64,000 bases of DNA from Pelagibacterales bacterium SAG-MED22. GTDB taxonomy: Bacteria; Pseudomonadota; Alphaproteobacteria; Pelagibacterales; Pelagibacteraceae. Position numbers and translations under genes: made by a program. Below are positions 25,468 through 35,748 of the stretch, one piece after another. The notes under the pieces were generated by a model that saw nothing but the letters and a program-made list of their open reading frames with translations, was not told where the DNA came from and ran no database searches. Numbering within the stretch: the first letter of the stretch is position 1; every line of letters begins with the position of its first letter. Location: NCBI GenBank assembly GCA_014653985.1, contig JACWDT010000002.1, positions 111,821-175,820 on the forward strand, given 5' to 3'.

Positions 25468-27684
25468 ATGTACAAAAAAATATTAGTTATTATTGGAACG
25501 GTCTTATTTGTTTCTCTTAAAATAACTAACCTTTACGCAGAGACAATACAAATTGTTCCTCCTCAAAAACCTACTTTATCATCAGAAGAGATAATTAAAA
25601 AAATATCAAAAAATATTATTACTCCTCTTAAAAAACCTACAAAATTAAAAAAGGTTGAAAAAAAGGTTGTTGTTAAGGAAATAAAAGAGAAAAAGTTAAG
25701 TTTTAAAATCCCTAAAAAAAAACCAAGTGTTGCAGGAGTAACAACTACTAAAAACATTAAAATATCTAAATATTATAGCAAAAAAGATTTTGGTTTGGCA
25801 AAAAAAGCGATTTCTGAAATGCAAAAAAGTAAATGGACTTCAGCTTTAAATATTTCCAAAAAAGCTAAGGATAAATCTATTTATAATTTTATTCAGTGGA
25901 GACATCTACTAACAATTGGAAATCAAGCCTCTTTTTACGATTATAAGGTTTTTATTGACAGTAATCCTGAATATCCAAGAATTGATAGATTAAGATATTT
26001 GGCAGAATATAAATTGTCTACGGCTAATGTTTCGCCCAAGAAGATCATTACATGGTTTGGAGCTAACGAACCGCTTAGTGGATATGGTAAAATGATATTA
26101 GGTGAAAGTCACCTATTAATTGGTGATAAATCTAAGGGTACAAATTTAATTAAAAAAGGTTGGATTACAGCAAAATTATCTAGGAATGATTTAAAGTTTT
26201 TTAGAAAAAAATTTAAAAAAAGTCTAAATGCAGATGATTATATTAAAAGAGCAGATTATCTTGCATGGAATGGAAAGCATTGGGATCTTAAAAGACTAAC
26301 AAGATATTTACCAAAAGATTATGAGCTTTTATATACCGCAAGACAAATACTAATAAGTAAGGGATATGGAGTTGATCAAGCAATTAAAAATGTGCCACAA
26401 AAATTTAAAAATGATGCAGGTCTTAATTATGATCGTTTGAAATGGAGAAGAAAAAAAGGCCGTGTAGACTCTTCAACAGAGATTCTTCTAAAAATTAGAA
26501 ATGATAAAGATTATTTAGTGATGCCAGAAAAATGGTGGAAAGAAAGAGAAATAATTTCACGGGCTCTAATTTATAAAAAAAAATACGAAATTGCTTATAA
26601 AATATCAAGTAATCACGGTATGACTGAAGGGTCAGACTTTGCAGCAGCAGAGTGGATGAGTGGCTGGATAGCTTTGAGTTTTTTAAATGATCCTTTAACA
26701 GCAAAAAAACATTTTAAAAATTTTTATGACAATGTTAACTATCCAATTAGTACCTCTAGAGGAGCTTATTGGCTTGCTAGTGCATATGAGAAACTTGGAG
26801 ATAAAAAGCAATCGAATGAATGGTATTTAGAAGCATCAAAATATTTAACTACTTATTATGGTCAATTAGCATTTTTAAAGATCAATCCAAATAGAAAATT
26901 TGAACTTAATAAAGATATGGAAGTTGATAAAAAATATCGACTTATTTTTTTTAATAAAGAACTGGTTAAGATTACTTATCTTTTAGATGAGCTTAAAAAA
27001 GATAAATATACTAAATTTATTTTAAGACATCTAGCCAATGATGATATTTCCAAAGGCAGTGAAATACTAGCAGCTGAACTTGCAACAAATATAAATAGAT
27101 ATGACTTTGCTATACAAGTTTCTAAAATTGCTTCCTATCAAAAAAGGTTTCATAATAAATTTAATTATCCAATAATTAGTACTCCAAAAAGTATTAATGG
27201 AAGAAAAATCCCAGATAGCGCTTTAATTTTATCTATTATAAGACAAGAAAGTGAGTTTGATTTAGAAGCCAACAGTCACGCGGGTGCAAAAGGATTAATG
27301 CAACTAATGCCCTACACTGCAAAATTAGTTTCTAAACAAGCAAAACTTCCTTATTCAAAATCAAGATTAACTACTGATCCTGAATATAATATCAATTTAG
27401 GTTCTCATTATATTGCAGGCCTTATATTACAATATGATGGTGCATACCCTTTTGCAGTTGCCGCTTATAATGCAGGACCAAACCGAGTTAAGTATTGGAA
27501 AAAAATTAATAAAAATCCACAAAAGAAACAAATTAATTATGTTGATTGGGTTGAGTTAATAAAATTTAGAGAAACACGAAACTATGTTCAGCGGGTAATG
27601 GAAAACTACAATGTTTACAGATATATATTAGAACAAAGGCCTATTCCAATGAGAAATTTCTTTAAAGATCGTCCTCTATTTTAA
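25468..27684 (+). CDS. slt: Soluble lytic murein transglycosylase
   Basis: A 738-residue periplasmic enzyme that cleaves peptidoglycan with 1,6-anhydro ring formation. A signal peptide (about 1-24, ending NLYA) precedes a Lys/Pro-rich linker (about 30-100), then the long helical superhelix of Slt70-type enzymes. The catalytic C-terminal SLT domain starts near 585: ALILSIIRQESEFD with the catalytic Glu594, then AKGLMQLMPYTAKL, the NINLGSHYIAGL segment and AVAAYNAGPNRVKYW. The basic linker is unusual and may bind the negatively charged wall or membrane. Its stop codon abuts a tRNA gene on the other strand. Confidence 0.93.
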   Translation: MYKKILVIIGTVLFVSLKITNLYAETIQIVPPQKPTLSSEEIIKKISKNIITPLKKPTKLKKVEKKVVVKEIKEKKLSFKIPKKKPSVAGVTTTKNIKISKYYSKKDFGLAKKAISEMQKSKWTSALNISKKAKDKSIYNFIQWRHLLTIGNQASFYDYKVFIDSNPEYPRIDRLRYLAEYKLSTANVSPKKIITWFGANEPLSGYGKMILGESHLLIGDKSKGTNLIKKGWITAKLSRNDLKFFRKKFKKSLNADDYIKRADYLAWNGKHWDLKRLTRYLPKDYELLYTARQILISKGYGVDQAIKNVPQKFKNDAGLNYDRLKWRRKKGRVDSSTEILLKIRNDKDYLVMPEKWWKEREIISRALIYKKKYEIAYKISSNHGMTEGSDFAAAEWMSGWIALSFLNDPLTAKKHFKNFYDNVNYPISTSRGAYWLASAYEKLGDKKQSNEWYLEASKYLTTYYGQLAFLKINPNRKFELNKDMEVDKKYRLIFFNKELVKITYLLDELKKDKYTKFILRHLANDDISKGSEILAAELATNINRYDFAIQVSKIASYQKRFHNKFNYPIISTPKSINGRKIPDSALILSIIRQESEFDLEANSHAGAKGLMQLMPYTAKLVSKQAKLPYSKSRLTTDPEYNINLGSHYIAGLILQYDGAYPFAVAAYNAGPNRVKYWKKINKNPQKKQINYVDWVELIKFRETRNYVQRVMENYNVYRYILEQRPIPMRNFFKDRPLF

Positions 27685-27776
27685 TGGCGGAAGAGGAGGG
27701 ATTCGAACCCTCGGTACAAGTTTCCTCGCACGGTCATTTAGCAAACGACTGGTTTCAGCCTCTCACCCACTCTTCC
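27685..27776 (-). tRNA. tRNA-Ser (anticodon GCU)
   Basis: On the minus strand the acceptor GGAAGAG (27776-27770) pairs with CTCTTCC, followed by G and an encoded CCA (27687-27685). The anticodon arm has stem GTCGT/ATGAC around TTGCTAA, giving anticodon GCU, which reads AGC and AGU serine codons. A long variable arm (ACCGTGCGAGG... region) follows, as in type II serine tRNAs, and the T-loop GGTTCGAATCC is present. Its 3' end directly abuts the slt stop codon. I folded it by eye. Confidence 0.95.
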
Positions 27777-27843
27777 GTATGACATTGTGTAATAAGCGAT
27801 TGTATTGAAAATTCAATCTTTATAAAGTAATTATTCAATTATT

Positions 27844-29097
27844 ATGAGAAATAAGTACTCTATATTTTCTTTATTTAAAAATGCTTTGTCGTATCATGAA
27901 AATTGGCAAAGAGCCTGGAAAGATCCAGCACCTAAAAAAGAATATGATGCTGTAATCGTTGGTGGCGGTGGTCACGGTTTAGCAACAGCATATTACTTAG
28001 CAAAAAAACATAATATGCAAAACATTGCTGTAGTAGAAAAAGGTTGGATTGGTGGTGGGAACACCGGTCGTAATACAACAATAATTAGATCAAATTATTT
28101 ATGGGATGCTAGTGCAGGTTTGTATGATCATGCCTTAAAAATATGGGAAGGTTTATCACAAGAACTAAATTATAATGTTATGTTTAGTCAAAGAGGTGTA
28201 ATGAATCTTGCTCACAATTTACAAGATGTGAGAGATTTAAAAAGAAGAACTCACGCAAACAGACTGAATGGAATAGATGCAGTTTATTTAAACACTGAGG
28301 AAGTAAAAAAATTTTGTCCAATTATAAATACATCACAAGATATTAGATATCCTGTTTTGGGTGGTACTTTACAAAGAAGAGCTGGTACAGCTAGACATGA
28401 TGCAGTTGCATGGGGATATGCCAGGGGTGCAGATGAAATGGGAGTAGATATCATTCAAAACTGTGAAGTTAAAAGTATCAAGAGAAGTGGTGATACAGTG
28501 GAGGGTATAGAAACAACAAAAGGATTTATTAAAACTAAAAAAATTGGTGTAGTTGCAGCAGGACATTCTAGCGTAGTTGCTAATATGGCAGGTTTAAAAC
28601 TTCCACTTGAAAGTAAACCCTTACAAGCTTTAGTTTCTGAACCTGTGAAACCAATTATTGACACTGTTGTTATGTCAAATGCTGTTCATGCATATGTTAG
28701 TCAATCAGATAAAGGTGAGCTAGTTATAGGTGCTGGTACAGATGATTATATTTCTTATTCTCAAAAAGGTAGCCATCAAATTGTAGAAGGCACTTTGAAT
28801 GCAATTTTAGAATTATATCCAATTTTTAGTCGTATGAGAATGCTGAGACAATGGGGTGGTATTGTTGATATATGTCCTGATGCAAGTCCTATTCTAAGTA
28901 AAACATCGATCAAAGGATTATATTTTAATTGTGGTTGGGGTACAGGTGGATTTAAAGCAACACCTGGTTCTGGAGATTTATTTGCTCATACTATTGCTAA
29001 TGATGAGCCTCATAAACTCAATGCTGCATTTAATTTAAATAGATTTGTAAGTGGTGACCTTGTAGATGAACATGGTGCTGCAGCAGTTGCACATTAA
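27844..29097 (+). CDS. soxB: Sarcosine oxidase beta subunit
   Basis: Catalytic FAD subunit of heterotetrameric sarcosine oxidase, which demethylates sarcosine to glycine. The 417 residues show an N-terminal [36 protein letters not shown] dinucleotide-binding region (about 18-55; the GGGGHGLA loop is diagnostic). [15 protein letters not shown] supplies the flavin-linkage region, and [17 protein letters not shown] closes the FAD site. It starts a B-D-A-G operon. The 67 bases before it hold several weak promoter-like matches, none decisive. Confidence 0.96.
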   Translation: MRNKYSIFSLFKNALSYHENWQRAWKDPAPKKEYDAVIVGGGGHGLATAYYLAKKHNMQNIAVVEKGWIGGGNTGRNTTIIRSNYLWDASAGLYDHALKIWEGLSQELNYNVMFSQRGVMNLAHNLQDVRDLKRRTHANRLNGIDAVYLNTEEVKKFCPIINTSQDIRYPVLGGTLQRRAGTARHDAVAWGYARGADEMGVDIIQNCEVKSIKRSGDTVEGIETTKGFIKTKKIGVVAAGHSSVVANMAGLKLPLESKPLQALVSEPVKPIIDTVVMSNAVHAYVSQSDKGELVIGAGTDDYISYSQKGSHQIVEGTLNAILELYPIFSRMRMLRQWGGIVDICPDASPILSKTSIKGLYFNCGWGTGGFKATPGSGDLFAHTIANDEPHKLNAAFNLNRFVSGDLVDEHGAAAVAH

Positions 29098-29372
29098 TGT
29101 TTTTAATTAATTGTCCGTATTGTGGAGAAAGAGATCAGCAAGAATTTAAAGCTGGTGGAGAAGCACACATTGAAAGACCCAAACAACCAACTGAACTAAG
29201 TGATGATGAATGGGCAGAATATTTGTTTATGAGAAAAAATATTAAAGGTGTGCAGTTTGAAAGATGGAACCATGCTCATGGTTGTCGTAAATGGTTTAAT
29301 ATGGCTAGAGATACATCTAATGATGAAATAAAAGCAATTTATAAAATGGGTGAAAAACCTCCAACACAATAA
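29097..29372 (+). CDS. soxD: Sarcosine oxidase delta subunit
   Basis: A 91-residue zinc subunit: INCPYCGERDQQEFKAGGEAHIERP with Cys6 and Cys9, then WAEYLFMRKN, and HAHGCRKWFNMARDTSNDEI with further His and Cys ligands. It begins at the last base of soxB (TAATG overlap) and is followed immediately by soxA, the canonical soxBDAG order. Confidence 0.95.
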   Translation: MFLINCPYCGERDQQEFKAGGEAHIERPKQPTELSDDEWAEYLFMRKNIKGVQFERWNHAHGCRKWFNMARDTSNDEIKAIYKMGEKPPTQ

Positions 29373-29373
29373 A

Positions 29374-32300
29374 ATGACACAAAATCTAAGAGTAAAATCA
29401 AGTGAATTTATAGATGAGACTAATAGAATTTCATTTAAGTTTGATGGAAAAACGTACTATGGATTTAAAGGAGATACTTTAGCATCTGCTTTAATAGCAA
29501 ATAATGTTCATTTAGTTGGTAGAAGTTTTAAATATCATCGACCAAGAGGAATTATGACGTCTGGTTCTGAGGAACCGAATGCAATTGTTCAAGTAAATCC
29601 TAATTCAAATATTACAGAACCAAATGCAAGAGCAACAGAAATAGAAATTTATGAAGGTTTAGAAGCATCTAGCCAAAATTGTTGGCCAAGTGTTAATTTT
29701 GATATAGGTGGAATAAACAATTTTCTAGCTCCCCTCTTTCCAGCAGGCTTTTATTATAAAACTTTTATGTGGCCTAAAAGTTTTTGGGAGAAGTATGAAT
29801 TTTTTATTAGACATTCTGCTGGCCTTGGCAAATCTCCAAATACAAGAGATCCCGATATATACGATCATAGAAATATTCATTGTGATGTATTAGTTGTGGG
29901 TGCCGGTATATCTGGAATATTAGCAGCAAAAAACGCAGCAAAAAATAATTTCAAAACTTTACTTTTAGATGAAAAGAATGAACTTGGTGGATCAACAATA
30001 TTTGAAGCAAATGAAGACAATAAAATTAATCATAATTCAGCATCTGAATGGTTAAAAAAAGAAATTAATGAACTTAAAAATATTAAGAATCTTGAGATTA
30101 AAACTAGAACAAGCGTAGCTGCATATCATCAATACAATTATCTACTTGCTAGAGAAAATTTAACAGATCATTTAGTCAAAAAGGATAAAAAAAATAAAAT
30201 TAGACAACGACTTCTTAAAATTAGAGCTAAAAAAGTGATTTTAGCAACAGGTGCAATAGAAAGACCTTTAATTTTTAATAATAATGATAGACCTGGTATC
30301 ATGCTCTCTTCAGCTATTAAAAAATATAGTAATTTTTATGGTGTTGCATGTGGAACTAAAAACATTTTTTTCACAAATAATGATAGTGCTTATGAAAGTG
30401 CTTTATCATTGCATAATAAAGGAATTAAGGTTGAAGCTATTATAGATATCAGGGAAAATTCTGATGCAAAAATAATTAAAAAAATTAATGATGCTGGTAT
30501 AAAAATATACTGGGCACATACAATTGTTGATACTAGAGGGTACAAACGATTAAGTGGCGTATCTATAATGAAACTTTCAAATGACGGTACATCGGTTACT
30601 GGTAGTAAAATTTCTATTTCTTGTGATTGCTTAGGTATTGCAGGCGGTTGGACACCTGCCGTACATTTATACACGCAATCTGGTAGTAAACTAACCTTTG
30701 ATGAAGAACGAAAAATTTTTTTTCCTAAAACTGATACCAAAGAACAAATTAGTGTTGGATCCTGTGGGGGCGACTTTGAACTGAATGATATAATTACAAA
30801 TTTAAATTATAAATTAAAAAAATTTTTAAACATCAACAAAACTGATTTTGAAGGTATTACTTTAGAAAATGATCATGAAACTTCAAAAAGAAATATTTGG
30901 CTTTTACCCTCTGATCAGACTATTGGTAAAACTAAGCCTTTCGTCGATTACCAGAATGATGCAACAGCAAAAGATATAAAGCTCGCATTAAGAGAGGGTT
31001 TTAGATCAATCGAGCATGTTAAAAGATATACAACAACAGGAATGGGCACTGACCAAGGTAAACTTGGAAATATGCATGCTTTAGGAATCATTGCAGATAC
31101 AGCAGGTGTAAAAATGGGAGAATTAGGGACGACAACTTTTAGACCACCATACACTCCTTTAACATTTGGAACTATTGTTGGAAGAAATGTAGGAGAATTT
31201 TTTGATACATTCCGAAGAACCCCTATGAATGATTGGCACATTAAAAATAAAGCTGAATTTGAAAATGTTGGTCAGTGGAAAAGATCTTGGTATTACCCTA
31301 AGGAAGGTGAAACAATGCATCAAGCTGTACAAAGGGAAAGTAAAGCAGCTAGAAAGAGTGCTGGAATATTAGATGCTTCTACCTTAGGTAAAATTGATAT
31401 TCAGGGAAGTGATGCTTCAGAATTTTTAAATAGAGTTTACACTAACGCATGGTCAAAACTTGCTATAGGTAAATGCAGATATGGATTGATGCTTAATGAG
31501 GACGGTATGGTTTATGATGATGGTGTAACGACAAGACTAGGCGAAAATCATTATATTATGACTACTACAACAGGTGGTGCTGCAAATGTTTTGGGGAAAC
31601 TTGAAGATTACCTTCAGACTGAATGGCCAGAGTTAGATGTATATTTAACTTCTGTTACAGATCATTTTGCAACAGCTAGTTTGTGTGGTCCTAACAGTAA
31701 GAAAATTTTAAATAAAATTATTCCTAATTTAGATTTGTCAGATGACAATTTTCCACACATGTCATTTAAAGAGGTGTTAATTGATAAAATCAAATGTAGA
31801 ATTATGAGAATAAGTTTTACAGGTGAGCTGAGTTATGAAATTAATGTACCAGCAAGTTATGGTGAGGCTATATGGCAAAAATGTATAGAGGCTGGAAAAG
31901 AATTTAATATTACTCCCTATGGAACAGAAACAATGCACTTATTAAGAGCAGAAAAAGGTTTTATAATTGTAGGTCAAGATACAGATGGAACAATGACACC
32001 TATTGATCTTCAAATGGACTGGATTGTAAGTAAGAAAAAATATGACTTTATTGGAAAAAGATCACTTTATAGATCTGACACAATGAAAGAAAATAGAAAA
32101 CAATTAGTAGGTTTATTGACTGAAGATCCAAATATTGTTTTGGAAGAAGGTGCTCAAATTGTTTCTGAATTAAATCAAAAACCAGTTGAAATGCTTGGTC
32201 ATGTAACATCAAGTTATTTCAGCCCAAATCTTAATAAATCAATAGCATTAGCAGTTGTTAAAGATGGAAAAAATATGATGGGTAGAAAACTTTTCGTTCC

Positions 32301-32379
32301 AATGGAAAATAAAAATATTAGTGTCACCGTGGCTAATACAGTATTTTATGATGAGAAAAATGAGAGGCTAAATGCTTAA
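29374..32379 (+). CDS. soxA: Sarcosine oxidase alpha subunit
   Basis: The large subunit carries NAD and a folate site. It has an N-terminal ferredoxin-like region (ISFKFDGKTYYGFKGDTLASALIANN), a Rossmann motif (CDVLVVGAGISGILAAKNA) and the ATGAIERPLIFNNNDRPGIM segment. The C-terminal half is a GcvT-like folate domain (from about 610) that passes the released carbon to tetrahydrofolate as methylene-THF. I chose the ATG at 29374, one base after the soxD stop (1001 residues); an upstream GTG at 29350 would add eight residues that do not look conserved. It overlaps soxG by 8 bases. Confidence 0.95.
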   Translation: MTQNLRVKSSEFIDETNRISFKFDGKTYYGFKGDTLASALIANNVHLVGRSFKYHRPRGIMTSGSEEPNAIVQVNPNSNITEPNARATEIEIYEGLEASSQNCWPSVNFDIGGINNFLAPLFPAGFYYKTFMWPKSFWEKYEFFIRHSAGLGKSPNTRDPDIYDHRNIHCDVLVVGAGISGILAAKNAAKNNFKTLLLDEKNELGGSTIFEANEDNKINHNSASEWLKKEINELKNIKNLEIKTRTSVAAYHQYNYLLARENLTDHLVKKDKKNKIRQRLLKIRAKKVILATGAIERPLIFNNNDRPGIMLSSAIKKYSNFYGVACGTKNIFFTNNDSAYESALSLHNKGIKVEAIIDIRENSDAKIIKKINDAGIKIYWAHTIVDTRGYKRLSGVSIMKLSNDGTSVTGSKISISCDCLGIAGGWTPAVHLYTQSGSKLTFDEERKIFFPKTDTKEQISVGSCGGDFELNDIITNLNYKLKKFLNINKTDFEGITLENDHETSKRNIWLLPSDQTIGKTKPFVDYQNDATAKDIKLALREGFRSIEHVKRYTTTGMGTDQGKLGNMHALGIIADTAGVKMGELGTTTFRPPYTPLTFGTIVGRNVGEFFDTFRRTPMNDWHIKNKAEFENVGQWKRSWYYPKEGETMHQAVQRESKAARKSAGILDASTLGKIDIQGSDASEFLNRVYTNAWSKLAIGKCRYGLMLNEDGMVYDDGVTTRLGENHYIMTTTTGGAANVLGKLEDYLQTEWPELDVYLTSVTDHFATASLCGPNSKKILNKIIPNLDLSDDNFPHMSFKEVLIDKIKCRIMRISFTGELSYEINVPASYGEAIWQKCIEAGKEFNITPYGTETMHLLRAEKGFIIVGQDTDGTMTPIDLQMDWIVSKKKYDFIGKRSLYRSDTMKENRKQLVGLLTEDPNIVLEEGAQIVSELNQKPVEMLGHVTSSYFSPNLNKSIALAVVKDGKNMMGRKLFVPMENKNISVTVANTVFYDEKNERLNA

Positions 32380-32935
32380 TTATAAAACAGCAACAAATGA
32401 AGAAATTAACTACAATGGTATCGTTGTTAAAGAAATTTCACCTACAATGAAATTAAATTTAAGAGGTAAAAAAAGAGAATTTTTTACTAATATAGGTAAA
32501 AATCTAAATATGCTTCTTCCTACAGAAGCAAATACCTCAACAATTAGTGATAAATTAACCGCTATTTGGCTTAGCCCTGATGAATGGATGATAGTTACTA
32601 ACGATGAGGTGAAAAAAGATACAAACGAATATCAGCTAAATGAAATACTTTTTAATGATATATCCAAATCAAGTTTGGGTGCTATAATTGATGTTACAGA
32701 TCAATTTGTTCAATTAGAAATGAAAGGGAAAAATATCTACGAAATATTTTCTGCAGGAAGTCCATTCAATTTTAGTGAATTTAAAGATAAAAAAGGTTCA
32801 TCTGTGCAAACAATTTTAAATCATATAGATGTTATAGTTCACAATAAAGGAGATCAAAATATTAATTTATTTATAAGAAGGTCTTTTGCTCAACATCTTT
32901 GGTCCTGGATTAATGACAGTGCTTCAAGATTATAA
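32372..32935 (+). CDS. soxG: Sarcosine oxidase gamma subunit
   Basis: A 187-residue member of the GcvT-like SoxG family, the least conserved subunit. It shows IWLSPDEWMIVTND (about 67-80), GAIIDVTDQFVQLEMKGKNIYEIFSAG, and the C-terminal FIRRSFAQHLWSWI, which are the conserved blocks of the family. It closes the soxBDAG operon and nearly touches the convergent nuclease gene (2-base gap). Confidence 0.9.
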   Translation: MLNYKTATNEEINYNGIVVKEISPTMKLNLRGKKREFFTNIGKNLNMLLPTEANTSTISDKLTAIWLSPDEWMIVTNDEVKKDTNEYQLNEILFNDISKSSLGAIIDVTDQFVQLEMKGKNIYEIFSAGSPFNFSEFKDKKGSSVQTILNHIDVIVHNKGDQNINLFIRRSFAQHLWSWINDSASRL

Positions 32936-32937
32936 AT

Positions 32938-33465
32938 TTAATTTTTTCTCCTAAAATCCCATGGCATTTCAAATTTGCCCTGCCAAATACCAAGTTTATT
33001 ATTCTTTGCATGTATTTCGTCAGAAATATATTTTTTAGAATATTTTCTATAAGCAACTGCATAACCGTTTGATACTAACCAAGAATTAAGATTTTGGTTT
33101 CTTTTATAACATTCTCCAATAAGCCTATTATATCTATCAACATCCTTTATCTTACATTTTATAATTTGATTATTTATTTTTTTAGTTAATTTATCAGTAG
33201 AAACTTGTCCACATAAGTAGCTCTTGGTGAACGAAAAAACACTAATTGTTAGGTAAGGCTTTTTACATGTTTGTTTTTTTTCTGGAGCATCTATCCCATG
33301 TAACCTAATTTTTTTATTACTTATTTTAATTGTATCTCCATCAATAATTTTTGCAAAACCAGTAATTTCCTTAATTTCTTCTGACTTAACATCATTGTAA
33401 GTAAATATAAAAACAACTAAACAAATAATAATCATTATTAAAACTTTTTTTTTGGTAAAAAACAT
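32938..33465 (-). CDS. Staphylococcal-nuclease-like (thermonuclease) protein
   Basis: A 175-residue protein with a membrane anchor or uncleaved signal at about 8-23, so its domain faces the periplasm. The SNase domain has the expected catalytic set: IIDGDT (Asp), IRLHGIDAPE (Arg, Asp, Glu) and DRYNRLIGECY (second Arg), with calcium-dependent phosphodiesterase activity predicted. Extra cysteines (QTCKK, YLCGQ, IKCKI, GECYK) could form disulfides outside the cytoplasm. It may scavenge nucleic acids for phosphate or nitrogen. It follows the MATE gene by 21 bases. Confidence 0.85.
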   Translation of the reverse strand: MFFTKKKVLIMIIICLVVFIFTYNDVKSEEIKEITGFAKIIDGDTIKISNKKIRLHGIDAPEKKQTCKKPYLTISVFSFTKSYLCGQVSTDKLTKKINNQIIKCKIKDVDRYNRLIGECYKRNQNLNSWLVSNGYAVAYRKYSKKYISDEIHAKNNKLGIWQGKFEMPWDFRRKN

Positions 33466-33486
33466 CTTTAAGTAATTTAGATCAAA

Positions 33487-34824
33487 TTATGTGCTGACTA
33501 ATTTATTTTTTATATAATATTTAACGTAAAAGAATAAAATAATTGATATCGACCATTGAAATGTGGCCCAAATATAAAAAAATGTTTTGAAATCTGCATT
33601 AATATATCTGGCAATATGAAATGACAATATGGGTACTATAACGTTTCTTATAATATTATTTAACATGGCTTTTTCTGATTTTTTTAAAGCCATAAAAAAG
33701 CCATTTGAAAGAAAGAAAATTGGATATGCTGGTAAGATGAAGGCTGATATTTTCAAATACATAGAACCATATGCGATTACTTCAGAATTAGAGGAGAAGA
33801 ATTTTGGAACAATGTCAGCACTTAAATATACAAGAACACCCGAGAATAACATTAAATACAAACCGTATTTTACTGATGTAAAATATGATTGTTCAACTCG
33901 CTTATAATATTTAGCTCCAATATTTTGAGCAATTATAGAAATAATTGCTGTATTTATTCCTAAAATAGGAAGTAAAACAACCTGTTCAATTCTAGTAGCA
34001 GAGCCATAACCTGCTACTGCATATTCGCTAGAAAAACCAACATAAGTAAAAACAATAGCAGCAGCCACTGAGTATCCTAAAATAGCAACTGTTATTGGCA
34101 TAGATTGAAAGAAAATATTTTTTAGAAAAAAATACTTTACTCTAAAATAACTAAAAGTAATTTTTTTTATTCTTTCATTAGTTAGAATTTTTCTAAGTAC
34201 AATTAAAAGAGAAACAAATTGAGCAATTAGCGTTGCTACACCAATTCCTGATATTCCTAAAGCTGGTATAAATAAAAAACCAAAAATAAAAATAGGATTT
34301 AAGATTATATTCAGGAAAAAGGATAAAATTAAAGCATTTCTATATGTTACTGTGTCTCCTTCTGCATGTAAAAAAGAATTTAGTGCTACAACTAAAATAA
34401 ACAATATTGTACCCAAGAAAATTATATTTATATATTTTAGACCTAGACTGGTAACCTCTGTTGTTGAATTCATTAATAGAAATACTTTTTCACCAAATGT
34501 AAAACCAAGTATTGATACGATTAACGAAATAATTATTGCATAAAAAATAACGTTTATAAAATAACCTAAAATATTTTTTTCATTTTTCTCTCCAATACTA
34601 CTACCAATCAAAGATGTACCAGCTACTGTAACACCAATAGATGTAGCAATTATTATAAAGAAAATTGGAAATGACTTACTTAGAGCAGAAAGTGCTTCAG
34701 GAGATATTTTTCCAGCATAAAAAGTATCAACTATTGTATACAGGGTTTGAAAAAGCGTTCCTATACTAGCTGGTATTGCAAGCTTTCTAACTAAAGTTGA
34801 AACCTCATCTTTTAATAAATTCAT
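33487..34824 (-). CDS. MATE-family multidrug/toxin exporter
   Basis: A 445-residue, 12-helix inner-membrane protein of the MATE family. It shows the two-fold repeat: IPASIGTLFQTLYTIVDTFYAGK at the N-terminus (typical PxxxGxxxxxxxxxxDxxxxG) and QSMPITVAILGYSVAAAIVF in the second half. It probably exports drugs or metabolites using Na+ or H+; the substrate is not deducible. It lies between trhO and the nuclease gene. Confidence 0.88.
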   Translation of the reverse strand: MNLLKDEVSTLVRKLAIPASIGTLFQTLYTIVDTFYAGKISPEALSALSKSFPIFFIIIATSIGVTVAGTSLIGSSIGEKNEKNILGYFINVIFYAIIISLIVSILGFTFGEKVFLLMNSTTEVTSLGLKYINIIFLGTILFILVVALNSFLHAEGDTVTYRNALILSFFLNIILNPIFIFGFLFIPALGISGIGVATLIAQFVSLLIVLRKILTNERIKKITFSYFRVKYFFLKNIFFQSMPITVAILGYSVAAAIVFTYVGFSSEYAVAGYGSATRIEQVVLLPILGINTAIISIIAQNIGAKYYKRVEQSYFTSVKYGLYLMLFSGVLVYLSADIVPKFFSSNSEVIAYGSMYLKISAFILPAYPIFFLSNGFFMALKKSEKAMLNNIIRNVIVPILSFHIARYINADFKTFFYIWATFQWSISIILFFYVKYYIKNKLVST

Positions 34825-34842
34825 CTAGTTTGCTTAATGTTG

Positions 34843-35748
34843 TTAATATTCTTTTTGGAAGATATGTCTTTTTCCAACTTTTTTAGCAAGGTTAATTTGC
34901 TTTTGTCTCATTCTAAATCTTGTTTTTTGTTGATCTGTTAGTTTATCGTGACAATTTGGACATGAAACACCTTCTTCATATTTTTTTGAATTTTTAATCT
35001 GTGGAGAAATTGGTTTTCTGCAACCACTACAAATTGAATAGGAACCGGATTTTAGACCATGTTTTAAACTAACTCTGTTATCAAAAACAAAACATTCACC
35101 TTTCCATAAACTTTTTTTTTGATTTGTCTTTTTTAAATAATTTAAAATGCCACCTTTTAATTGATACACATTACTAAAACCTTTTTTTTCTAGATAAACT
35201 GAAGCTTTTTCACAACGAATTCCACCAGTACAAAACATTGCGATAGGTTGATTTTTTTTAAGATTTTTTAAATATTTAGGAAAATCCCTAAAATTATCAA
35301 TATTTGGATTCGTAGAACCTTTAAAAGTACCAACATCATATTCAAATGGTTTTCTAGCGTCAATAACAAGTGTTTTTTTATTCCTTATTAATTTATTCCA
35401 TTTGTTTGGGTCAACATGACTGTCTTTTTTTTTGATCATTTGACTAAGTTTTAAGTTCATAGGAACAACTTCAGTCTTAATTTTCACTCTAGGTTTATGA
35501 AATGGTTGAAATAAACTTTTTGATTTATTGAAACTATTAAAATCTTTAAATTTTAAAATTTTTTTTAACTTATTAATAGTAGTTTTAATATATGGTCCTT
35601 TACCAGAAATAGTACCATTTACACCTTCTTTTGAAATTATTACTGTTCCTCGAATATTATTTTTTATTAAAACTTCATTTATCAATTTCTTATTTTTTTT
35701 TAAATACTTAATATTTAAAAATCTATAGAAACCAAATACTTCGTACAT
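34843..35748 (-). CDS. trhO: tRNA uridine(34) hydroxylase, rhodanese type
   Basis: A UPF0176/YceA-family protein that hydroxylates U34 of certain tRNAs. The 301 residues have an N-terminal acylphosphatase-like region (GTVIISKEGVNGTISG), a rhodanese domain (about 120-215) with the active cysteine in AMFCTGGIRCEKAS, and a C-terminal part with two Cys pairs (CSGC and CPNCH) followed by LTDQQKTRFRMRQKQ. It begins at the last base of the O-methyltransferase gene. The family name was recently revised from rhodanese-related sulfurtransferase. Confidence 0.9.
   Translation of the reverse strand: MYEVFGFYRFLNIKYLKKNKKLINEVLIKNNIRGTVIISKEGVNGTISGKGPYIKTTINKLKKILKFKDFNSFNKSKSLFQPFHKPRVKIKTEVVPMNLKLSQMIKKKDSHVDPNKWNKLIRNKKTLVIDARKPFEYDVGTFKGSTNPNIDNFRDFPKYLKNLKKNQPIAMFCTGGIRCEKASVYLEKKGFSNVYQLKGGILNYLKKTNQKKSLWKGECFVFDNRVSLKHGLKSGSYSICSGCRKPISPQIKNSKKYEEGVSCPNCHDKLTDQQKTRFRMRQKQINLAKKVGKRHIFQKEY

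Noticed and set aside
29350..29374. GTG at 29350 as the soxA start
   Set aside because: It lies inside soxD and adds residues unlike the family; the ATG at 29374 directly after the soxD stop fits better.
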